A stretch of DNA of 64,000 bases, taken from positions 19,890,932-19,954,931 of the forward strand of contig CM034313.1 in NCBI GenBank assembly GCA_019925795.1, in the 5' to 3' direction. Shown here in pieces: positions 32,867-44,720 of this stretch; position 1 is the stretch's first letter; each line of letters begins with the position of its first letter. This stretch comes from Dendrobium chrysotoxum. Its lineage: Eukaryota; Streptophyta; Magnoliopsida; Asparagales; Orchidaceae. The position numbers and the translations under genes are program-made. The notes beneath the pieces are model-generated. The model made no database searches. It worked only from the letters and a program-made list of their open reading frames with translations, and was not told the DNA's origin.

Positions 32867-34325
32867 TCAAGCATTTATATCAATCACTCCTAATATGGTT
32901 CTCAAAATGCTAAATGAGTCAAAGGCCAGTGGTTTAGTGAATATGTCAGCCAGCTGATTTTCAGTTGCTACGTGGTGTAGCTCAATGTCCCCTTTTGTAA
33001 CATGGTCCCTAATGAAGTGATGCCTAATGTCAATGTGTTTGGTCCTAGAATGTTGGATTGGATTCTTAGAGATACAGATGGCATTAGTATTATCACACAG
33101 AACAGAAATTGTGCCAACAGGTACTCCTAAATCCAAGATTTGCTGCTTCAACCAAAGAACTTGGGCCACACAACTCCCTAAGGCAATGTACTCAGCTTCA
33201 GCAGTGGAAAGTGCAACTGAGACTAACGACTTTCCTATAAATTGACAAGTCCCAGAAGTACTCTTCCTATCCACCCTACACCCCGCAAAGTCAGAATCAG
33301 AATATCCAATGATCTCAAAAGAGGTGCTGTGCCTAGGGTACCAAATTTCTAGGTTTGGGGTTCCTAAAAGATATCTAAGAATTCTCTTAACAGCAGTCAG
33401 GTGGGACTCTTTAGGATCAGCCTGAAACCTAGCACAAAGACAGACACTAAACATGATATCAGGTCGGCTAGCAGTCAGGTAAAGCAGTGAACCTATTATC
33501 CCTCTATACTTCTTCTGATCAACAGATTTTCCATTTGAATCCTTATCTAACTGAACTGAGGAGGGCATGGGAGTATTGATTGGCTTGGCTTTGTCCATTT
33601 CATATTTCTTCAAAATGTCCTTAGTGTATTTTAATTGATTGAGAAAGGTTCCATCATCTGTTTGCCTTATGCTAAACCCCCAAAAAGTAGGATAATTCTC
33701 CCATCATACTCATCTCAAACTCTTTACTCATTGTTTTAGAAAACTCTTCACATAAGTATTTATCAGAAGATCCAAAAATTATATCATCAACATAGATCTT
33801 GATAATGAGTAAGTCATCTCCTATTCTCCTCAGAAAAAGGGTGGTGTCTACGCTCCCCTTAACAAACTCTCTTTCTAACAGGAATGTGCTAAGCTTCTCA
33901 TACCTAGCTCTGGGTGCCTGTTTCAATCCATATAAGGCCTTTTTTAATTTATAGACATGATTTGGATATTAGGAACTCTCAAAACCTGGGGGTTGTTCTA
34001 CGAAAACATCTTCTTTAATTATCCCATTTAAAAAGGCACTCTTAACATCCATTTGAAACAGCTTAAATCCCTTATAACATGCAAAGGCTAGTAGCACTCT
34101 AATGGCTTCCAATCTAGCTACAGGGGCAAAAGTCTCCTCAAAATCAATCCCTTCTATCTGATTATACCCCTTAGCCACCAATCTTGCCTTATTTCTCACC
34201 ACAACACCAGAATCATTCATCTTATTCTTAAAGACCCACTTGGTTCCCACAATACTTTGATTTTTAGGTCTTTCTACTAACTCCCAAACATCATTCCTTA
34301 CAAATTGATTCAATTCTTCCTGCAT
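32867..34325 (-). pseudogene. Family A pol: reverse transcriptase and RNase H, broken
   Basis: The RT starts at LNQFVRNDVWELVERP (from 34325) with KWVFKNKM, RLVAKGYNQ, FAPVARLEAIR, MDVKSAFLNG, then YGLKQAPRA and the catalytic IKIYVDDIIFGS. RNase H follows (32867-33613) with YSDSDFAGC, RKSTSGTCQF, ALSTAEAEYIAL, LCDNTNAI and the C-terminal HVATENQLADIFTKPL. Lesions: a TAA stop just after FESS (33966-33968); one extra G in a G-run near 33690, which shifts the frame after YFLG; and Arg in place of the conserved Trp in QAPRAWYE. The order IN-RT-RH defines it as Copia. Confidence 0.93.
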
Positions 34326-34334
34326 AGCTAAAAT

Positions 34335-35880
34335 CTAAAATTCATCCGATAGGGCTTGATTGATGTTGGTGGGTTCAGTCATTGAGATAAAGGCAGAATG
34401 ATTTACTTCCTTCCTAAGTCCATGCCTAGTCCTAACACCTTCAGAAGGGTCTCCTAAGATCAGTTCTTTAGGATGACTCGAAGAATATCTCCAATCTCTA
34501 GGCAACTCTGTTTGAGGTTCTACCCTTTCCTCCAAATTTGTATTTCCAACTCCTTGGGTAACCTCAATAATCTCTTCAGCTTCTACTTCAGATCTAGACT
34601 CCTTAGGTTCAGATTCATCAACCACTACATGGGTTGTTTCTTCCACCACCAAAGTCCTCCTATTGAACACCCTAAAGGATTTCCCCACACTTGAATATCC
34701 TAAGAACACTCCTTCATCAGATTTGGGGTCAAATTTTCCTAAGGGTGACTTCCCGTTGTTCAGAATGAAAACCTTACAGCCAAAGACATGGAGGTGGGAC
34801 AGATTTGGAGTTCTACCCTTAATAATCTCATAAGGTGTCTTGCTCAGTTTGACTCTCACATTCACCCTATTCAGCACATAACAGGCAGTGTTCACCGCTT
34901 CAGCCCAAAAGTATTTTAGAAGTGAATACTCGGCAAGCATGGCTCTAGCGGCTTCCACTAAGGTCCTGTTCTTCCTTTCAGCTACCCCGTTCTGCTGAGG
35001 GGTCCTAGGAGCTGAAAAATTGTGACTAATCCCATGATCCTCACAAAAACTTCCAAATCTTTTATTTTCAAACTCCCCTCCGTGATCACTATGGATGGTA
35101 ATAATCTCACATCCTAACTTCTTCTGAATCCAAGTAGAGAAGGATCTAAACTCATCAAATGACTCAGATTTATGTGACAAAAACTTAACCCAAGTGAACC
35201 TCGAATAATCATCTACAATCACAAAACCATAAACTCTCCCCCCTAAGCTGGCAGTGCTAATGGGTCCAAAGAGGTCCATGTGAAGAACTTCTAAAGGTCT
35301 AGAGGTGCTAATGTCCTTAACAGAGTGAAAAGAGGACTGGACTTGCTTCCCCAACTGACAGGCATCACACAGGTGATCCTTAGTGAACTTAAGCTTGGGC
35401 ACACCTCTAACTAAGTCCTTTTGGGTGACTCTCCTAAGGGTTTTCATACTGGCATGACACAATCTCCTATGCCATAACCAAGACTCATCAGTAGCAGTTT
35501 TTAAGCAAATTGAATTATCAGATTTAATGCTACTTACATCCAGCTTGTAGACGTTGTTGATCCTTTGCCCCTGCAAAATAACTTCATCATTTAAGCTTAA
35601 AATGCAGCCAGTGGGCAGGAATTTGATGCTGTATCCCTTGTCACAGAGTTGACTGATGCTCAGCAGGTTGTGTTTCAGTCCATCTACAAGCAAAACATTA
35701 TCAATCATAAAGTTCTTTGAATCACCAATTATACATGTGCCTACCACCTTCTTGGTGGTGTTATCTCCAAGTGTAACCTTGCCTCCAGCTCTGGCCTCTA
35801 GCGAAATGAACTAATTTGCATCTCCAGTCATATGTCTAGAACATCCACTGTCCAGGTACCACATGCTCTCACGAGGTCTT
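34335..35880 (-). pseudogene. Family A pol: protease and integrase, broken at both ends
   Basis: The protease is visible upstream of 35747 as WYLDSGCSRHMTGDA with the DSG active site, followed by a TAG stop after DAN and then FISLEARAGGKVTLGDN. The integrase has its HHCC part (HRRLCHAS ... CDACQLGKQ), a core with DLFGPIS and IVDDYSRFTW, HSDHGGEFEN and PQQNGVAERKNRTL (the D-D-E triad), and the GKxFR-type C-terminal block VFLGYSSVGKSFRVF. The integrase frame of about 470 codons is intact from 35747 to the TAA at 34335-34337 (after SDEF). This pol frame is shifted relative to gag, which ends in TGA near 35906. Confidence 0.93.
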
Positions 35881-35905
35881 GTGTGAGAGCACACCTACAA
35901 AAGTA

Positions 35906-37717
35906 TCAAACATCAATCTTAGGAATCCAAACAGGTTTGGGTTCCTTCTTATGAAAAGAAAAATGCAATGCATGCGTGCTGTGCTGTGAAACAGGCAGTT
36001 TGGGTTTCCACACCCAATGTGTACTACGGTGAATAGTACAGGTGTGAGAAATATGTCTTAACATGCCACATGAAAAATATCTAACACCAGGAAAAGGGTT
36101 AACTAATCTACATGGATGATAATGCCTCTTCCTAGATGTATATGAAACATGCTTTGAAGAACTTGCAACAGATTTTTCAAAAAGTGGCGGTGCATAAAAC
36201 TGTTCAAAAGTAGGCGGTGTTTTGTTCTTTTCAAAAGCACTGATCTTTACTTTCAAAAACTCATTTTCTTTCTTTAAACTTGCAATTTCAAATTTCAAGG
36301 TTCCCTTTCTACTTTCTACTTCACATGCCATTGTATCTAATTCTTTAAAAGCTCTTTCTAAGTCCACATGCGTAGTTTTCAATGAATCATGCTCAGAAAC
36401 TAAATCAGAATATTTTTTATTCAGCTCATCGAATTCATCAAGCAAAGACATGTGATTTGAATCAAGTGTGGAATGATCTTTAACTACAGAATCATGCTCT
36501 TTTTGCAATGTTAAGTAATCTAATTTCAAACTAGCATGAGTTTTCTTAAGCTTCCTATACGATGTATGAATTCTTTCAGAAACTTCAAATAATTGATCGT
36601 AGGTAAGCTCACATACCTCTTCCTGATCCGACTGACCAGGGTGATCATCAGCCATAAGACACAAGTTTGTTTCCTCCTCTTCAGCTTCAGTCTCAGAAGA
36701 GTCGGATGCAGAGTCTACCCAGAACGCCTTCTGAATCCGCTTCTTGTCCTTTCTGAACTTTGGTTTCTCCTCACCCTTCTCCTTGCTTGGTTGAGCTTTA
36801 AGTGTTGGACAATCAGCCTTTATGTGTCCAGGCTTCCTGCATTCAAAACAAACAGATTCAGATGAACTCTTAAAATTTTTATTGGACTTACCCTTGTACC
36901 ACTTCTGATAGTTCTTATGTTTCTTCCTTAGAAAGCTTTTGAATTGCCTTGTGATTAAGGCAACATCATCGCTATCAGACCCGGAAGAGCTAGCATCTGA
37001 ATCCTTGGCCTTTAGTGCCACTGTCTTCTCTTTCTTGCGATCACCTGCATCAAGTTGCCTTTGGTTCACCCCTTACTCGTAAGCAATAAGTGATCCAAGT
37101 AAGCTGTCAATAGAGTAAGTGTTTAAATCTTTAGATTCAGTAATAGCAGTAATCTTAGCATCATAAGAAGTAGGCAAACATCTTAGAATTTTGTTCACTC
37201 TTTCGTAGTTAGTAAGTTCTCTACCTAGAACATGCAAAGAGGTAACAATCTGAGTGAACCTTGTGTACATTTCTGAAATAGTCTCACTAGGTTTCATGCG
37301 AAAAAGTTCGTAATCATGTAGCAAGATGTTTAACCTAGACTATTTGACTTCAGTTGTACCTTCGTATGTTATGCATAATCTATCCCAGATTTCCTTTTCC
37401 GTTGTACAAGTAGAAACACGCATATAGTCTTTGGATTTTAAAGCACAAAAGAAACAGTTCAAGCATTTTACATTTAACTGTGCTAAATCGCGATCATCAA
37501 ACGTCCAATCAGTAAAAGGCAGTTCAGTTTTCACATTGTTAATCAGTCTAAAAGGTGGTTCGTATCCGTCCTTAACTAACATCCACATGCGATAATCAAT
37601 AGACTGTAGAAAAGTAGACATGCGTGTTTTCCAAAAATCAAAAGGAATATTGTTAAACAACGGTGGTCTTGTAATAGAATATCCTTCAGCAGTATTACGA
37701 TTATTACAGTTAGCCAT
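35906..37717 (-). pseudogene. Family A gag, two internal stops
   Basis: Gag begins at ATG 37717 (MANCNNRNTAEGYSIT). It contains the Copia gag core (PFDFWKTRMSTFLQSID, LLHDYELFRMKPSETIS, NKILRCLPTSYDAK), a first zinc knuckle CFECRKPGHIKADC with proper C-X2-C-X4-H-X4-C spacing, a Ser/Asp/Glu-rich linker, a long coiled-coil-like stretch (36380-36580), and a second knuckle-like CGMLRHISHTC. Two in-frame stops interrupt it: TAG at 37340-37342 (after TTEVK) and TAA at 37073-37075 (after LIAYE). The frame continues unchanged through both, so they are point nonsense changes. A coiled-coil gag tail is typical for Sireviruses. Confidence 0.93.
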
Positions 37718-37756
37718 GGATCAAATTCAAAAGTTTTTAAACTTAAATTTTGAATC

Positions 37757-37770
37757 CCTCTCTGATACCA
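37757..37770 (-). other. Primer-binding site of family A
   Basis: Minus-strand TGGTATCAGAGAGG lies two bases after the 5' LTR end and matches the initiator-Met tRNA primer-binding site used by Copia elements. Confidence 0.92.
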
Positions 37771-37772
37771 CT

Positions 37773-39473
37773 TGAAAGTTCGATAGGGATGTTAAGCCCT
37801 AGTGAGCTAGTCCCGAGGCTAACCAAGAGGGGGGGTGAATTGGTTATTTAAAAATTTCATGATAACTATGAAAATCTTTTTATAACGTGCAGCGGAAACA
37901 AATTAAAACAACGATAAAAAGATCAACCACAGATATTCACCCAAGCAGTTAATATCAGAAAAAATTAAAGTGTAGAATTGAATCAGAAAAGCAAACCAGA
38001 TTTTATAGTGGTTCAGTCAACTTGACCTACGTCCACTCCCCGGAGCCTCCCCTCCGGGTATTGCACTAAACAGAAGTGTCTCTCCTTTTGCTCCCACAGC
38101 AAGGCGGAGAAGCCTGTACAAAAATCTCCTTTTCACCACACGGTGAGGCAGAGAACCCGACCTCCTTTTGCTTCCTCCTGAAGCAGGCAGAGAACCTTCG
38201 AACTCCTTTCGCTTCCTCCTGAAGCAGGCAGAGAACCTACGAACTCCTTTTGCTTCCACCTGAAGCGGGCAGAGAACCCCGGATCTTCTTGCGAACGATC
38301 CTCCCACGACGAACACTGACAAGACGAAAGACGACGAGCGGAGAAGACGACTCTGATCCGTGCTCGGAGCAACCTTAGTGAATCCCTCACTAACTCCCCC
38401 TCATAAGATCTTCTCTCTCTCTCCCAACTCTCTCTCTCTCTAAGGTTTCTCAGGGAAGGAAGACAGCAAAAGATTTTTCCAAAAATTGGAAAAAGTTCTT
38501 TTAAAGGAGGGCTTAAAATTTGCCCTAAATCTCAACTGGTCGGCCAAGATCGTCCAGGACGATCGGTAGATCGTCCTGTACGATCAGTTCAAATTCAGCT
38601 GTTTTAGCCTGGATGATCTGGCTCTTCTGGACGATCAGTAGAAAAAGTTGTTCATATCGTCCCGTACGATCCTGCGATCGTCCGGGACGATTAGTTCAAA
38701 TTGAGGGAAATCGTCCAGAAGACAGTTCGGGTCGTCCAGAGAAATCTGTGCTGGACGACCAAAAAATGACTTGATCGTCCCGGATGATAGGGTCATCGTC
38801 TGGTACGATTAGTTCAAAAAGGCCCCAAATCGTCCTGTACATAGTTCTAGACGTACAGCTTAAATGCACTAGACGATCAAGATCGTCCGGGACGATCCTG
38901 CGATCATCCAGGACGATATGATCGTATCAACCAAAAATTAATTGCTTTCCTTAATTACCAGATTAAATTAGGCATGATTGTACTGGATCGTCCAGGACGA
39001 TACACGTATCGTCCGGGACGATCAGACCAAGTATCTAAAAATAAGAACTTGCCTAACTTGATCTGGCGGCTGAGAATTTCTGATTTGGGAATATCGTCCC
39101 GTACGATCCGTAGATCGTCCAGGACGATCGACTCAATCAGACCCTCTTAACTTAGTCGCCCTAATTAGGGTTTCTGTTTTAACTGGATCGTCCAGGACGA
39201 TGTGGATATCGTCCAGGACGATCTGAACAAATTTTCAACAGAAACTCTAATTCACTCAATCTCTCTCCCTGAGTGTGTGTGTGCAAGGTTACTTAGCTAG
39301 GGAATCAGTTACATTACAATTGACTCAATAAAAAGAAAAATCATACATTTGACACACTTGGACCCGATCTTGAGTTGGCTTGAGTGGCTCGCGGTCTTTT
39401 GTGCCTGAAACAGATTAGCCAAGCAAAACACACTGGAAACATGTTTGTCATCATCAAAACCAGATTTGCAACA
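37773..39473 (-). repeat. Family A 5' LTR
   Basis: 1701 bp, with the same features as the 3' LTR: a hairpin (38038-38057), 41-bp repeats (38158-38279), a CT tract, a TATA-like tcttttaaagg near 38497-38507, and palindrome pairs from 38549 onward. It retains a 72-bp segment missing from the 3' LTR, which includes the second palindrome of the first pair (38549 and 38570, again 21 bp apart). On the minus strand the palindromes lie upstream of the TATA-like word, so they sit in U3, where enhancers are expected. Confidence 0.95.
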
Positions 39474-39478
39474 ACTTC

Positions 39479-40363
39479 CTCATAGAAGACTCAACCTAAT
39501 GACTCGTAATAACTTTTATAAAGTTTATTTAGAAATCTTAAATAGCGGGCTTCCAAAAATCCTATTTTTTCAATTATGCCGACTTTATTCGTACAATATG
39601 ATAAAGGGATCGTATAGTATGAGTAGTTTAACTGTCCCACTATTAGTAATTTATAATGAATAGCAGTATAATACAATCAGTTCAATTTCTCCATTGATTG
39701 TACTGGATAAATAAATAGTAGTAAAGTATATTTAGTTCAAAACAAACATTGAATCATATGGAATAAACCAAACATCATCTAGAGTGTCGTTAGGTGATTA
39801 GTATAGTTTGATCATATAGTATAAAATTATTTTTATAGTATGAACAATTAAAATTTAAAATTCAAATTTATCAATTTTAGATGAAATAGATTAGATTGTG
39901 GGGTTTCTGGTTAAAGCTGATCATCCAGTATGATGTGGTGTTCGTACTATATGATTAGTTATAATTCAATTTTATTTTTTTCATTTAAATTGGACATTCT
40001 AATTAATTTTTATTTCAACTAACCGTATAGTACACTTTGGATCATATAGTATGATTCACAAAAAATTAAAATATTTTGTTTTTCACTTCCCTTATGTGTG
40101 TGTGCATGGTTGCTAAGTTAACATATACTTTTTTATATATATTGACTCAATAAAAATAAAATTACTCATTCTTTCAAACAAATCTAACTTATATAACCCA
40201 TTCTTGAGCTCTGATTTTCATTTGATCCTTTGTATATGTTGAACCTAAATGATTAGTAGTAGATATGAATATACTCACATTATCTAAAGTAGAAGAATAT
40301 AAATAAATATTCAATAATATTTTAATCATGAAAACTCAAAGTCAAACTCCAATATTTATAACA
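39479..40363 (-). repeat. Solo LTR of Copia family B, second half
   Basis: Continues the LTR interrupted at 29747. Minus-strand order is U3. Decayed palindrome pairs are visible: ttcgtacaatatgat/atcgtatagtatgag at 39588 and 39609, and atcatccagtatgat/ttcgtactatatgat at 39920 and 39941, both 21 bp apart. The end aatatttataaca (40351-40363) matches the family B LTR start in reverse. Homology to 18498-19400 is visible along its length, for example an aatagcgggcttccaa-like block. Confidence 0.78.
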
Positions 40364-41370
40364 TAGAGGAGGTGTCAGCCGTATAAAGTCGCGTGGACTC
40401 GCTGGAGACCAGATTGTTACTGATGCTTAATCAGACTAAGTAGGAGGGATTTCACCAAGGTGCCCAGAAGATCATCGATTACCTTGATCGAATGCATGGA
40501 CGAGTGCCAAGAATGGAGGAGGATCACGTATTAGAATGTGCCAAGTATGGTTACTGTATTGGATAATTTATTTTATTTCATTTTTTATTATATATTTGTT
40601 TATGAGATCATATGTGTCGGTCCATGTATGAATAAAAAATTAAAGTTTTGAATTCAGGTATGTATTCATGGCAAAGCCTTTTCAAAATTGCTTCATCCAA
40701 TTCTCATATATGACAGGAAGGATGCGTGGCTTGGTGAACAAGGTATGAGATTAGAAATCAAGGTTTGTGGTTGTTGGATGTTGCTCTAGGTGGAGGGTGT
40801 TGGGTACTCGTATTTCATTATTGAAGAGGAAGTTGGTTACTCTAGAGTTGACTACAAAGGAACAGACGATGTTTGCAGTGGTAAAGAATGAATTGCTGAT
40901 CATTCATAGTGTAATTATTTTGTGCTACAAAGGTGGCTATGAGACTGGTGGAGAGGCAGTCTCTCGCTGTTGAGGGAACTCGCGAGGGAGTTCGTATAAA
41001 GGGGTGGGTGTAATCTAAAACTAGTTTGAGTTCTAAAGCATATATACTAAAGAGATCACGAGCACCTGAGAGGCAGAGCAATTTTTTCTTTCTTGTGAAG
41101 GGCAAGGAAATTGTTGGATCCTCCAGGGAGGAGGTGTTGATTGTCAACTTATCAATACAGGAAGGCGAGAGTTCCATTTCAGCTCTCAGGAAAGACCCGA
41201 TTGAGGGGTATGGAACCCTTGAAGGTTCTTGTACTTATTCACTATTTGGCGAGGCAGAAGGATTTATGGATGAGGACCATAATGTCCAGCTTGCGTTGAG
41301 CAAATTTGGTGGGAATCCCTTCTCTAGGAAACATCAAAGGTTCACACATGATCCATCAGATTGAGATGAA
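40364..41370 (+). pseudogene. Unrecognised coding remnant right of the solo LTR
   Basis: Broken frames with non-repetitive composition: VDSLETRLL, GAQKIIDYLDRMHGRVPRME and EDHVLECAKYG at about 40400-40550, and an uninterrupted 112-codon stretch at 41026-41364 (MSSKAYILKRSRAPERQ, VKGKEIVGSSREEVLIVNL, DEDHNVQLALSKFGG). I recognise no catalytic domain. The predicted helix-rich, gag-like first part and the Gypsy gag downstream at 42240 suggest the N-terminal region of a degraded Gypsy element. A host-gene fragment is not excluded. Confidence 0.35.
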
Positions 41371-42239
41371 TCTTCCCTCCTATAGGAAGCACACTCCTAA
41401 AATAACTTGTCATCTCTTGGATTGGTGAGCCATAAATGGTATTTATTAACTCTGATGCAGGGAATGATTATATGAAGAAGACTTGAGCACACCCTTCATG
41501 CTCAACTAATTATGGACTTCATTGCTCCCACATTAAGGCAACCCAAAGGTTCCATCTAGAAGGTCAATAATGCATAAAAAAGAATCATCGATAGTTTTTC
41601 TTCCATCTTGGCCCATCTAAAGACTGGCCCCCATAAACTCACAAATAAATATTCAACGTAAGAGAACATACCCTGAGACTAAGGAGTTCGACCAAAAAAT
41701 AGTTGTCATTCTTAGTACCTATTAAAGCATAGCATGTGTCCAAGGTAGTCCATATTATTTCTTATTAATTATTATATTTTTTTATCCTTTTTAGTAGAAC
41801 CTTCACTATAACCCTAGAATCCCTATATATAATGGGTAAAATGGAACATTTTGAATCTTTTTGGAAATTTTATATAAATTATTGAGATAGTGAAAACTTG
41901 TTTCCATATTTGCCATAGGTCTGTGGATTTTGAGGTTAAGTAAGGTTAGGTATCACCTATGAATAAACTTGAATCCAATATCCTGAATGGTATAGTGATT
42001 GTGGATTGATGATAATGAATAATAAATAAGCACAACATGATGAATAAGCCAACCTCGATCCATCAGTGAACAAGAAAGCCTCAAAAAATAACACTCATTA
42101 TGATCTCATGGAGATTGAGGAAAGGCTAATTAAAATGATTCAAGATACCTTGGTAGGGCTATGAAGGTATGCACTAAGGAAGAGTACCTCCGAGGGATCT
42201 TCTTACCTGATTATTCACTAAAGGATGCCTAAGAGAGAT
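41371..42239. other. Intergenic or element-internal, nothing firm
   Basis: Frames are short and full of stops. It probably belongs to the same degraded Gypsy element as the gag that follows, but no motif proves this. Confidence 0.3.
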
Positions 42240-43330
42240 CACCAATGTCAATGTCAATTGCTAATCCCACTTGAATTATGACATGTAATGAGGTGAACAA
42301 CCCACCACCTTGGTGTGTAAGGAGAGAAAATTCTAAATTAAAAAATGAGTTCTCTAGAGAGATAGTGATGGTGGGGCTGCCACCAAAGTTCAAAATACCT
42401 CACTTACAGTCCTATAGATGGATGAATAATCGAGTGGACAACATCACTAATTTGAGTCCATGATGTCCCTGTTGAACATCAATGATGCCTTTAAGTGTCA
42501 ACTATTCTTTACGACTCTTAAGAAGTTGACACTCTTGTGGTTCACTCACCTACCTATAGGAATGATCCCCTCTTTGTAGATTTCAAAGGGATACTTACAA
42601 CCCATGTTAGAGCACCAAAAAATATTAACAGAGCTCATAATCCCTTTTCAAGATGTGCCAAGAGCCTATTGATTCTTTGAGAAGCTTCATAATAAGGCAT
42701 CAGAGGGAAATTCTTAAGCTGAAAGATTTAAAGCCAACCATTGATGAAGTTACTGTAACACAAAGGATTTAGAGAAGGTCCATTCCATTTTACACTTCAT
42801 TTATAATAACCAAAGACTTTGGCTAAGCTACTTGATCTTCATAACAACCATAACAATGCTGAGATGTATAATTATGCTGTTGAGTTCTCCTATCCACTCA
42901 CCTAAAAGAACTCAATGCTAATAGAGACCAATAACATAATAAGGAGCAAGAGAGAAGTCTCCCAGTAGATTGAAGAGTTGATAGGAGACCACTGATGTCA
43001 TGAGATCATCATATCTTGGACTATTGAGTAGAACCTATGCAAGCAAAGTCATTAAAAATTAGTGGACCATGTACACTAAGGGGAGAAGAGAGGAATCATA
43101 CCATTCCCTATAATTAAACTTCTATGAGTGTCAATGGTTGAACCTATTAAGGCCATCTATAAGAAAGAATTCCTTAAGTGCCTAATACTTATAAAAGCAA
43201 GTGAATATGCTAGGGATGCATTAAGGTACTGAACGTTCAATAAAAAACATAGCCACTAAATAAAAGAGTTCCTCCATCACCATGAACTCATTGATGATCT
43301 CATCAAGATTTAACGAAGATGTTCATCATG
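42240..43330 (+). pseudogene. Ty3/Gypsy gag, Tat-like, heavily broken
   Basis: Recognisable Tat/Ogre-type gag order: VGLPPKFKIPHLQSY with RVDNI, then NDAFKCQLFFTTLKKL, LWFTHLPIGMIPSL, and, after several shifts, FFEKLHNKASEGNS. Further on, a zinc-knuckle-like stretch (HSH near 43250 followed by HHHELIDDLIKI) matches the region where Tat gags read YC-FH-DHGH-T-EC and then an (E)DLI block. All frames contain stops. Confidence 0.65.
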
Positions 43331-44687
43331 CTAAAAAACTATAATATATAATTTTATCAACTAAAGTGAACCTTTGTGTAGGCTCAAGAAAGTTAATAAG
43401 CTTTTACCTAAAACCTAATGAAATAATCTAGGATCAAATGGAAAGATTGCAATTTCTTAAGCCTATAATTAATGGGCTCATCAATCAATATTAATAACTA
43501 GAGCTATTAAATTTCCAAAAAAATATAAAAGCAGCATATTTCACATTCATTTCATTTAAAAAAATATAAATCTGATAAACCTTTAATTTTATACATCAAA
43601 ATCAATAATGATTATAAAATCTATATCTTAACTCAAAGCTTAGAGAATCCTCCTCTAGACTTGATAAAGGACCCTTTCTTTAGCCTTAAAAAATTAAAAA
43701 TAACAAAGTGAGCTCATCTAGCTTTATCATCCCCCTCCCCTTCACTGGTATCAATATCCAATATAAATATTTAAAAGTAATTAATTAAAAAAATATATAA
43801 AAACTTGCAGAATAATCAAAGCATAAACCAAACCTAAATTTACCTGGGTTCTAGTATATATCTGATCATGGAGTTAGTACTTATACTTTCATAACCACTT
43901 AACCATTTTCATAGAGGCCTCCAAATGCCATACAAAATTCTTATTTCTAGAGATTCACTTGCATATCACTTTCACTTATATTTTTTCCAAAAGAATTTAT
44001 GTAGAGGCTTAGAGTTTACTAATATTTCTCATATGTAATTCATAAAAATGTAAACATATTACATGCAATGACTAAAATGTTTATCTCTTGATGTCTGCTT
44101 ATAGCTTTACTTCTACTTATGCCTCCCTTTACCTTACACACATGTATATAGCAAGTGGGTCAAAAATTCCTCCCACATTTACATCAGATAGAGGGGGCAA
44201 GAGAAGTACTTACAATGTTACTTAAACTCTCGCACCTACTTTTAGTAAGTGGTGCCAGAATTCCTCCTACATCTTTATCTAGCAGATAGAGCTAGAAGAA
44301 TACATTTAGTGCCATTATAATATAATAGAGAGTGCACTTTTTCATATTTTAGAGTAGAATACATCCCATGTAATGTAATAAAAAATGTAATACAATATAA
44401 TAATAATAATTAAATTAGACATTTAATGTCATACTTAAATGATGCAAAAACCTTTAGTAAAATACTAAAATGTATATAATAAGGGATACAATAACATATT
44501 AAAAATCACAATATGAAAACTTCATAAAACTCTAAGAAAAAAACACATTTTCATCAATTTCTTTTTATAAACTTACTAGAGTTGAAATAAGGGAAAGGGC
44601 TTTAGGAGTTTACCTCAAGCTTTAGGAAATTTCATACAAGCCAGATGGATGAATCCCTCGATGGATGAATCCTAAGATTTAGCCTTG

Positions 44688-44720
<33 letters not shown>

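Larger units (their letters stand above)
29748..39473 (-). mobile_element. Sirevirus-like Ty1/Copia element, family A, structurally complete
   Basis: A 9.7-kb element on the minus strand with two LTRs (37773-39473 as 5' LTR, 29748-31376 as 3' LTR), primer-binding site, gag, protease-integrase-RT-RNase H order (Copia), and a polypurine tract. The exact 5-bp target duplication ACTTC is at 29743-29747 and 39474-39478. By eye the LTRs differ by roughly 25 substitutions, almost all transitions, plus one 72-bp indel, so insertion is fairly recent. Even so, gag and pol carry several nonsense and frameshift lesions, so the copy is not autonomous. No env-like frame lies between pol and the 3' LTR. Confidence 0.95.
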
